A stretch of 13,529 bases of DNA from contig CANFIL010000027.1 in assembly GCA_947447095.1 (NCBI GenBank), positions 1 to 13,529 of the forward strand, written 5' to 3'. The stretch is from Actinomycetota bacterium (GTDB lineage Bacteria > Actinomycetota > Actinomycetes > S36-B12 > UBA5976). A program made the translations under genes and the position numbers. The notes under the pieces were generated by a model. It had not been told where the DNA came from. It was given only the letters and a program-made list of their open reading frames with translations, and did no database searches. Of this stretch, positions 7,611 to 13,529 are shown in pieces (position 1 is the stretch's first letter; every line of letters begins with the position of its first letter).

Positions 7611-8551
7611 GCATGAAGCATCTCCTTAGCGCCGCAGACCTCACTCGTGAGGATGCAATTACAGTTCTCGATACCGCTTCACAACTTGCTGCGGCAACTG
7701 CACAAGGCGTAGGTAAGTTGCCTCCGCTTCGTGGTCGCACTGTTGTGAACTTGTTCTATGAAGATTCCACCCGCACCCGCACGTCCTTCGAAGCTGCGGC
7801 GAAACGTCTTTCGGCTGACGTCATCAACTTTTCCGCCAAAGGCTCGAGCGTGTCCAAGGGCGAAAGTTTGAAAGACACAGCACTCACGCTCGAGGCAATG
7901 GGCGCCGATGCCGTAGTCATTCGTCACCACAGCAGTGGCGCGCCTCATCAGCTTGCTAACTCAGGCTGGATCTCTGGTGGAGTTGTGAATGCTGGAGACG
8001 GCACGCATGAACATCCAACTCAGGCACTTCTTGATGCGTACACACTGCGCCGCCATCTGCGCGACAACACCGGTGATCTCGCGGGAGTAAAGGTTGCCAT
8101 CGTTGGCGATGTGCTTCACAGTCGTGTTGCTCGCTCAAATGCGATTTTGCTTCAGACTCTTGGTGCTTCTGTGCGGCTCGTTGGTCCACCAACGCTCTTG
8201 CCATTCGGTGTTGAAACCTGGGGATGTGAAGTGTCTTATGACCTTGATTCCTCACTTGACGATGTAGACGCTGTGATGATGCTTCGAGTACAGCGCGAAC
8301 GTATGAACGCCGCTTACTTCCCATCTGCACACGAGTACAGCAACCGTTATGGCCTGAACTCAGTTCGTGCGGCGCGCATGCCGGATCATGCCATTGTGAT
8401 GCACCCTGGTCCGATGAATCGCGGAATGGAAATTACAGCCGATGTGGCTGATTCACCTCGATCGGTAATCGTGGAACAAGTTTCGAATGGTGTGAGTGTG
8501 CGAATGGCAGTGCTCTACCTGTTGCTCGGTGGAACGGAAGGTACAGCATGA
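7607..8551 (+). CDS. pyrB: Aspartate carbamoyltransferase catalytic subunit
   Basis: A 314-residue aspartate transcarbamoylase catalytic chain, which condenses carbamoyl phosphate with aspartate to N-carbamoyl-L-aspartate, the committed pyrimidine step. Visible motifs: the carbamoyl-phosphate site STRTRTS (54-60); the mobile loop with S81 and K84 (GSSVSKGESLKDT, 80-92); HPTQALLDAYT (136-146); the aspartate-side segment MLRVQRERM (225-233); and HPGPMNRGMEI (266-276). No regulatory pyrI chain follows, as expected where control is by PyrR. Two starts 6 nt apart are possible. ATG at 7607 overlaps the pyrR stop, but the AGG at 7603-7605 is only 1 nt away from it. ATG at 7613 sits 7 nt after that weak site and gives MKHLLSAADL, close to streptomycete PyrB, so the true protein may be 2 residues shorter. 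The 3' end overlaps pyrC by 4 nt. Confidence 0.96.
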   Translation: MSMKHLLSAADLTREDAITVLDTASQLAAATAQGVGKLPPLRGRTVVNLFYEDSTRTRTSFEAAAKRLSADVINFSAKGSSVSKGESLKDTALTLEAMGADAVVIRHHSSGAPHQLANSGWISGGVVNAGDGTHEHPTQALLDAYTLRRHLRDNTGDLAGVKVAIVGDVLHSRVARSNAILLQTLGASVRLVGPPTLLPFGVETWGCEVSYDLDSSLDDVDAVMMLRVQRERMNAAYFPSAHEYSNRYGLNSVRAARMPDHAIVMHPGPMNRGMEITADVADSPRSVIVEQVSNGVSVRMAVLYLLLGGTEGTA

Positions 8552-9828
8552 CAAGTTACGTCATCACAGGCGGAACGCTTCTTGGGGAAGAGGCAGCGGA
8601 CCTACTCATTGAAGATGGTGTGATCTCCGCAATCGGATCGGGACTCAAGGGCGATGTTGTCGTTGACGCAAGTGGCTGTGTGATCCTGCCAGGCCTTGTC
8701 GATCTCCACACGCACTTGCGCGAACCAGGTCGCGAAGATGCCGAGACAGTTCTCAGTGGCAGTCGCGCAGCAGCAAAGGGCGGCTTCACTTGCGTACACG
8801 CGATGGCGAACACCACGCCAGTTGCCGATTCCGCTGGAGTTGTTGAGCAAGTGTGGCGCCTCGGTCAGCAAGCAGGTCTTGTGGAAGTTCGACCTGTTGG
8901 TGCGGTAACGATGGGTCTTGGTGGCGAATCGTTGGCCGAACTTGGCGCGATGGCTGATAGTGCAGCACACGTTCGAGTGTTTAGCGATGATGGCAAGTGT
9001 GTTTACGATGCAGCGATTATGCGTCGGGCACTCGAATACGTGAAGGCATTCGATGGCGTGATCGCCCAACATGCACAAGAACCACGTTTGACCGAAAACG
9101 CTCAAATGAACGAGGGCGTAGTGTCCGGAAAGCTCGGGCTCGCTGGCTGGCCAGCCGTAGCCGAAGAGGCAATCATCGCTCGCGATGTGCTGCTTGCCCA
9201 GCATGTTGGTGCGCGCTTGCACGTTTGCCACCTTTCGACTGCAGGCAGTGTGGACATCATTCGTTGGGCCAAAGCTCGCGGAATTAATGTGACCGCAGAA
9301 GTCACTCCTCATCACTTGTACTTCACGGATGATGTCGTCGAGTCGTACAACCCGATTTTCAAGGTCAATCCACCGTTGCGCACGGCTGCTGATGTCGAAG
9401 CGGTTCGCGCAGGTTTGGCAGATGGAACGATTGACATCGTCGCGACTGACCATGCGCCGCATCCAAGCGAAGACAAAGACTGCGAATGGTCGGCTGCAGC
9501 CTTCGGCATGACTGGTTTGGAGAGCGCGCTCAGTATCGTCAATGCGACGATGGTGAAAAGCGGTGCCATGACGTGGGCGCAAGTTGCAGAACGAATGTCG
9601 TTTGCACCTGCGCGCATTGGCAAGGTGGAAACCCAAGGGCAGCCATTGACCGTTGGTTCACCTGCCAACATCGTCGTCTTTAATCCCAGCATCGAAGCTG
9701 AAGTTGTTCCTGTAAACACTGCAAGTGCAAGTCGTAACACTCCTTATGGCGGTCTCACGTTGCCTGGTCAAGTAGTTGCAACATTCTTCGCTGGCCGCGC
9801 AACAGTTCTGGAAGGTGAGTTGGTATGA
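8548..9828 (+). CDS. pyrC: Dihydroorotase, class I
   Basis: A 426-residue dihydroorotase of the amidohydrolase superfamily, a zinc enzyme that cyclises carbamoyl aspartate to dihydroorotate. Metal and substrate motifs: HTHLREPG (54-61; H54 and H56 bind zinc, R58 the substrate); D148 in FSDDGK (145-150); H175 in IAQHAQEP; H228 in HVCHLST; and the catalytic D301 in ATDHAPH. An Asp at 148 rather than the carboxylated Lys of the E. coli type fits class I enzymes such as those of Aquifex and Bacillus. All ligands are present, so it should be active rather than one of the silent dihydroorotase-like partners known in some bacteria. Its ATG overlaps the pyrB stop and its TGA overlaps the carA start, each as ATGA; AAGG at 8538-8541 is its likely ribosome binding site. 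Confidence 0.96.
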   Translation: MTSYVITGGTLLGEEAADLLIEDGVISAIGSGLKGDVVVDASGCVILPGLVDLHTHLREPGREDAETVLSGSRAAAKGGFTCVHAMANTTPVADSAGVVEQVWRLGQQAGLVEVRPVGAVTMGLGGESLAELGAMADSAAHVRVFSDDGKCVYDAAIMRRALEYVKAFDGVIAQHAQEPRLTENAQMNEGVVSGKLGLAGWPAVAEEAIIARDVLLAQHVGARLHVCHLSTAGSVDIIRWAKARGINVTAEVTPHHLYFTDDVVESYNPIFKVNPPLRTAADVEAVRAGLADGTIDIVATDHAPHPSEDKDCEWSAAAFGMTGLESALSIVNATMVKSGAMTWAQVAERMSFAPARIGKVETQGQPLTVGSPANIVVFNPSIEAEVVPVNTASASRNTPYGGLTLPGQVVATFFAGRATVLEGELV

Positions 9829-10940
9829 CACAAGCAGTTCTCGTGCTGGAAGACGGCCAAGTGTTTGATGGCGAAGCCTATGGCGCAGTCGGAAAGACTT
9901 TTGGCGAAGCAGTTTTTGCAACTGGTATGACGGGTTACCAAGAGACCATCACTGATCCGTCTTACTGTGGTCAAGTCGTCATGCAAACCGCTCCACACAT
10001 TGGCAATACAGGTTGGAACGACGAAGACGACGAGTCAACACGCATTTGGGTTGCTGGTTACGTCGTGCGCGATCCTGCGCGTCGAGTATCAAACTGGCGC
10101 GCTAAGCGCAGCTTGGACGAAGAGCTAGTTGCTCAAGGTGTTGTTGGAATCAGCGGAATTGATACGCGCGCTCTAACTCGACACTTGCGTGAACATGGTG
10201 CGATGCGCGTTGGAATTTTCAGTGGTGAAGCAGCCTCTGAACCAGTCGCAACGCTGCTCGATCAGGTGCGTGCAGTACCGGAAATGGAAGGCGCAAGTTT
10301 TTCCGAAACGGTGTCGACCAAAGAAGCGTATGTAGTTCCTGCGATCGGGGAGAAGAAGTATCAAGTTGCTGCTCTCGATTTGGGTATCAAGTCAATGACC
10401 CCTCATTTGATGGCACAGCGCGGAATTGAAGTGCATGTTGTCCCCGCTACGATCTCTGCAGACGAACTTCTTGAGCGGGGTCGCGATGGCGTCTTCGTGT
10501 CGAATGGCCCTGGTGACCCTGCGACTGCCCAACATGCAATCGAACTGGTCAAGGCGACCCTGACTGCCAAGCGTGCATTTTTCGGAATTTGCTTTGGTAA
10601 TCAGATCTTGGGTCGTGCACTTGGATTTGGAACCTACAAACTTCGTTATGGTCACCGCGGAATTAACCAGCCGGTTATGGACCGCACAACTGGCAAAGTT
10701 GAAGTCACTGCTCATAACCATGGCTTTGCGGTCGATGCTCCGATTGATCGGGAATCCGAAACGCCGTTCGGTCGTGTTCGTGTGAGCCATGTGTGCCTAA
10801 ATGACGACGTGGTTGAAGGACTTGAGTGCCTTGATGTTCCAGCCTTCAGCGTTCAGTATCACCCCGAAGCCGCGGCAGGTCCGCATGATTCGGCTTATCT
10901 CTTTGATCGTTTCGTTGAAGTAATGGAGGGCACTCGCTAA
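9825..10940 (+). CDS. carA: Carbamoyl-phosphate synthase small (glutaminase) subunit
   Basis: A 371-residue small subunit of carbamoyl-phosphate synthase. It hydrolyses glutamine and passes the ammonia through a tunnel to CarB. The N-terminal CPSase small-chain domain covers about 1-150 (EDGQVFDGEAYG, FATGMTGYQETITDPSY, GISGIDTRALTRHLR). The class I glutaminase domain is about 178-371, with SNGPGDP (226-232), the nucleophile C256 in FFGICFGNQILGRALG, and H346 and E348 in QYHPEAAAGPHDS. The triad is complete. FGN in place of the commoner LGH after the Cys is usual in actinobacteria as I know them, so it is a lineage marker rather than damage. The ATG overlaps the pyrC stop by 4 nt, with AAGG at 9812-9815 as its site. 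Its TAA shares one base with the carB ATG (TAATG), matching the need for equal amounts of the two subunits. Confidence 0.97.
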   Translation: MTQAVLVLEDGQVFDGEAYGAVGKTFGEAVFATGMTGYQETITDPSYCGQVVMQTAPHIGNTGWNDEDDESTRIWVAGYVVRDPARRVSNWRAKRSLDEELVAQGVVGISGIDTRALTRHLREHGAMRVGIFSGEAASEPVATLLDQVRAVPEMEGASFSETVSTKEAYVVPAIGEKKYQVAALDLGIKSMTPHLMAQRGIEVHVVPATISADELLERGRDGVFVSNGPGDPATAQHAIELVKATLTAKRAFFGICFGNQILGRALGFGTYKLRYGHRGINQPVMDRTTGKVEVTAHNHGFAVDAPIDRESETPFGRVRVSHVCLNDDVVEGLECLDVPAFSVQYHPEAAAGPHDSAYLFDRFVEVMEGTR

Positions 10941-13529
10941 TGCCACGTCGTACAGACATTAAGTCGGTCATGGTGATCGGCTCGGGACCAATTGTGATTG
11001 GTCAGGCGTGCGAGTTTGATTACTCCGGCACCCAGGCTTGCCGAATCTTAAAGGCCGAAGGTTTGCGCGTCATTCTGGTGAATAGCAATCCTGCAACCAT
11101 CATGACGGATCCAGAATTCGCCGATGCCACATACATTGAGCCAATTACTCCGGAAGTTGTTGCCAGCATTATCGAGCGCGAGCGTCCAGATGCTCTACTT
11201 CCTACGCTTGGTGGCCAAACCGCTCTCAACACTGCGATGTCGTTGCATCACAACGGTATCTTGGAAAAGTTCAACGTCGAATTGATCGGCGCCAATGTCG
11301 AAGCAATTGAACGTGGCGAAAATCGTGAACAGTTCCGCGCGATCGTAGAAAAGATTGGTGCGGAAAGCGCGCGCTCACACGTGTGCCACACGATGCAAGA
11401 CTGCCTCGAAGGCGTGAAGGACTTGGGCTACCCAGTTGTCGTTCGCCCATCGTTCACCATGGGTGGTGCAGGCTCAGGTATTGCATACAACGAAGAAGAT
11501 TTGCATCGCATTGCTGGTGCTGGTTTGCAGGCAAGTCCAACCACAGAAGTTCTTCTCGAAGAATCCATCATCGGGTGGAAAGAATACGAGCTCGAGCTCA
11601 TGCGCGACCACAAGGACAACGTGGTGGTTGTGTGTTCCATTGAAAACCTCGATCCAATGGGCGTTCACACAGGCGACTCGATCACAGTCGCACCCTCATT
11701 GACCTTGACGGACCGTGAATTCCAGCGTTTGCGCGACCTCGGTATTGAAATCATTCGCGAGGTTGGCGTTGATACGGGCGGCTGCAACATTCAGTTTGCA
11801 ATCAACCCGGACAACGGCCGCATCATCGTGATCGAAATGAATCCACGCGTTTCGCGATCATCTGCACTGGCCAGTAAGGCAACCGGATTCCCAATCGCGA
11901 AGATTGCTGCACGCCTCGCAATCGGTTACACGCTCGATGAAATTCCCAATGACATCACGCGCGAAACTCCTGCATCCTTCGAGCCAACACTTGACTATGT
12001 GGTCGTGAAAGTTCCTCGCTTTGCTTTTGAAAAATTCCCAGGTGCTGACCAAACGCTGACAACCACCATGAAGTCTGTTGGTGAAGCAATGTCCATCGGT
12101 CGAAACTTCACTGAGGCATTGCAAAAGGCATTGCGATCCATTGAACGTAAGGAAGCAGTGTTCAACTGGTCAAATTCTCCAACGGATATCGACATCCCGT
12201 CGCTTCTAGCATCGATGAAGATTCCGCACGATGGTCGTTTGAATGAAGTACAACAAGCTCTGTGGGCTGGTGCAACTTTGGAACAGGTCTTCGAAGCTAC
12301 GAAAATCGATCCGTGGTTCCTTGACCAAATTCAGTTGCTCTGCGAAATTGCTCGCGACATCAAGTCAGCCACTGCTCTTGATCGTGAGGTCATCTTTGGC
12401 GCAAAGCGCCATGGTTTCTCGGATGCTCAAATCGCGAGCATCCGCGGATTGAGTGAAGCTGAAGTACGAAGCATTCGTCACACGCTTGATGTTCGCCCGG
12501 TCTATAAGACGGTTGATACCTGTGCTGCAGAATTTGCTGCCGCAACTCCGTATCACTATTCGTCCTACGATCGCGAAAATGAAGTCATGCCTCGCGAACG
12601 TCCAGCGGTCATTATTTTGGGCTCAGGTCCAAACCGCATCGGCCAAGGCATCGAGTTTGACTATTCGTGCGTTCATGCATCGCTGACGCTTCGCGAGCGT
12701 GGCTTCGATACCGTCATGGTGAACTGCAATCCTGAAACGGTGTCTACTGACTATGACACCTCGAGCCGCTTGTATTTTGAGCCTTTGACGCTCGAAGATG
12801 TTCTCGAAGTCATTCACGCTGAACAACAAGCCGGTCCAATTCTTGGTGTCATCACGCAACTTGGTGGGCAAACTCCGCTCGGACTTGCCGCTGGCCTTAA
12901 GGCTGCAGGCGTGACGCTGCTTGGCACAACTCCTGAAGCCATTGACTTGGCAGAAGAGCGCGGTGCATTCGGCAAGGTACTAGCTGACGCTGGCCTACTT
13001 GCTCCGGAGCACGGCATGGCAACCTCATTCGAAGATGCGCAGGCAATCGCCGACCGTATTGGATACCCGGTACTAGTTCGACCGTCATATGTTCTCGGTG
13101 GCCGTGGCATGGAAATCGTTTATGACGAAACAATGCTGCGCGATTACCTCACTCGCGCAGCCCAGGTAAATCCTGAGCATCCGGTTCTTGTTGACCGCTT
13201 CCTTGATGACGCAATCGAAATTGACGTTGATGCTTTGTTCGATGGCTCGGAGTTGTATCTCGGTGGTGTCATGGAACACATTGAAGAAGCGGGAATTCAT
13301 TCGGGTGACTCTGCGTGTGCGTTGCCGCCATTCACGTTGAATGCTGATCAGATCGCTGACATCCGCATTGCAACCGAAAAGATTGCACGTGGCGTAGGAG
13401 TGCGCGGTTTGCTGAATGTTCAGTACGCACTGGCAGGGGGAACGTTGTATGTGCTTGAGGCAAACCCTCGGGCGTCACGCACTGTTCCCTTCGTATCTAA
13501 GGCAACTGGAATGTCACTTGCCAAGGCTG
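10940..13529 (+). CDS. carB: Carbamoyl-phosphate synthase large subunit, 3'-truncated by the window edge
   Basis: The large subunit of carbamoyl-phosphate synthase, which builds carbamoyl phosphate from bicarbonate, CarA-derived ammonia and two ATP, feeding both pyrimidines and arginine. I translated the frame from ATG 10940 to the window end by hand: 863 codons with no stop, of about 1100 in the family. The start follows GGAGG (10925-10929) by 10 nt. The two halves each show the duplicated motif: GSGPIVIGQACEFDYS from residue 14, and GSGPNRIGQGIEFDYS from residue 561. The first ATP-grasp unit includes VVVRPSFTMGGAGSG and EMNPRVSRSSALASKATG. The oligomerisation region is about 400-555. The second ATP-grasp unit includes VLVRPSYVLGGRGME and EANPRASRTVPFVSKATG just before the edge. 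Missing from view are the end of that unit and the C-terminal MGS-like domain that binds effectors. Confidence 0.97.
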   Translation, partial: MPRRTDIKSVMVIGSGPIVIGQACEFDYSGTQACRILKAEGLRVILVNSNPATIMTDPEFADATYIEPITPEVVASIIERERPDALLPTLGGQTALNTAMSLHHNGILEKFNVELIGANVEAIERGENREQFRAIVEKIGAESARSHVCHTMQDCLEGVKDLGYPVVVRPSFTMGGAGSGIAYNEEDLHRIAGAGLQASPTTEVLLEESIIGWKEYELELMRDHKDNVVVVCSIENLDPMGVHTGDSITVAPSLTLTDREFQRLRDLGIEIIREVGVDTGGCNIQFAINPDNGRIIVIEMNPRVSRSSALASKATGFPIAKIAARLAIGYTLDEIPNDITRETPASFEPTLDYVVVKVPRFAFEKFPGADQTLTTTMKSVGEAMSIGRNFTEALQKALRSIERKEAVFNWSNSPTDIDIPSLLASMKIPHDGRLNEVQQALWAGATLEQVFEATKIDPWFLDQIQLLCEIARDIKSATALDREVIFGAKRHGFSDAQIASIRGLSEAEVRSIRHTLDVRPVYKTVDTCAAEFAAATPYHYSSYDRENEVMPRERPAVIILGSGPNRIGQGIEFDYSCVHASLTLRERGFDTVMVNCNPETVSTDYDTSSRLYFEPLTLEDVLEVIHAEQQAGPILGVITQLGGQTPLGLAAGLKAAGVTLLGTTPEAIDLAEERGAFGKVLADAGLLAPEHGMATSFEDAQAIADRIGYPVLVRPSYVLGGRGMEIVYDETMLRDYLTRAAQVNPEHPVLVDRFLDDAIEIDVDALFDGSELYLGGVMEHIEEAGIHSGDSACALPPFTLNADQIADIRIATEKIARGVGVRGLLNVQYALAGGTLYVLEANPRASRTVPFVSKATGMSLAKA

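Noticed and set aside
8602..9636. A 344-residue open frame on the minus strand inside pyrC
   Set aside because: It lies wholly within a well-supported pyrC with every catalytic motif. Its translation is rich in Cys, His and Arg with no recognisable domain, as expected of a shadow of a real gene.
10075..10110. CarA glutaminase motif GICFGNQ (nt 10584-10604) as a possible loss of function; looked for other CarA defects too
   Set aside because: Cys256, His346 and Glu348 are all present, and the FGN variant is familiar in actinobacterial CarA; no frameshift was found.
1..13529. Search for a mobile element, CRISPR array, tRNA/rRNA or novel defence-type system
   Set aside because: The window is filled by eight recognised metabolic genes with gaps of 10, 58 and 93 nt; no repeats, integrase or transposase sequences, or RNA gene signatures were seen.

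Overview
The window is a stretch of core nitrogen, carbon and pyrimidine metabolism. All genes are on the + strand, tightly packed, with both ends cut inside a gene. Order: gltB (3' part), gltD, pyk, pyrR, pyrB, pyrC, carA, carB (5' part). I see no RNA genes, insertion sequences, CRISPR arrays, phage genes or long repeats.

The organism is very probably an actinobacterium. The evidence is the pyrR-pyrB-pyrC-carA-carB order, an actinobacterial-looking pyruvate kinase (starting MRRAKIVCTLGPA), and a CarA whose glutaminase motif is GICFGNQ and whose C-terminal part resembles streptomycete CarA. By hand count on a few lines, G+C is about half (roughly 45% in gltB, 54% in the pyr genes). That is low for the phylum and suggests a small-genome aquatic lineage; this placement is inference.

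Region 1 (1-5467): the two subunits of NADPH-type glutamate synthase, which converts 2-oxoglutarate and glutamine to two glutamates. gltD starts 10 nt after the gltB stop, with its Shine-Dalgarno sequence overlapping that stop. Region 2 (5526-6956): pyruvate kinase, set apart by a 58-nt gap with a weak candidate promoter. Region 3 (7050-13529): the de novo pyrimidine operon. Its five genes overlap one after another (4, 4, 4 and 1 nt), a chain that favours translational coupling. CarA/CarB make carbamoyl phosphate from glutamine, PyrB makes carbamoyl aspartate and PyrC closes the ring; PyrR is the sensor-regulator.

The most informative non-coding signal is the 93-nt pyk-pyrR gap. It contains an exact match to the PyrR RNA-binding loop consensus directly in front of the pyrR Shine-Dalgarno sequence. 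A second segment, CCATCCTTT at 7004-7012, can pair with the Shine-Dalgarno region AAAGGAGGG at 7035-7043 (8 of 9 positions) and encloses the PyrR loop. This predicts that PyrR represses translation at the first ribosome binding site and, through the overlaps, the operon behind it. I found no undescribed system; this leader and the gene arrangement are what deserve a second look.
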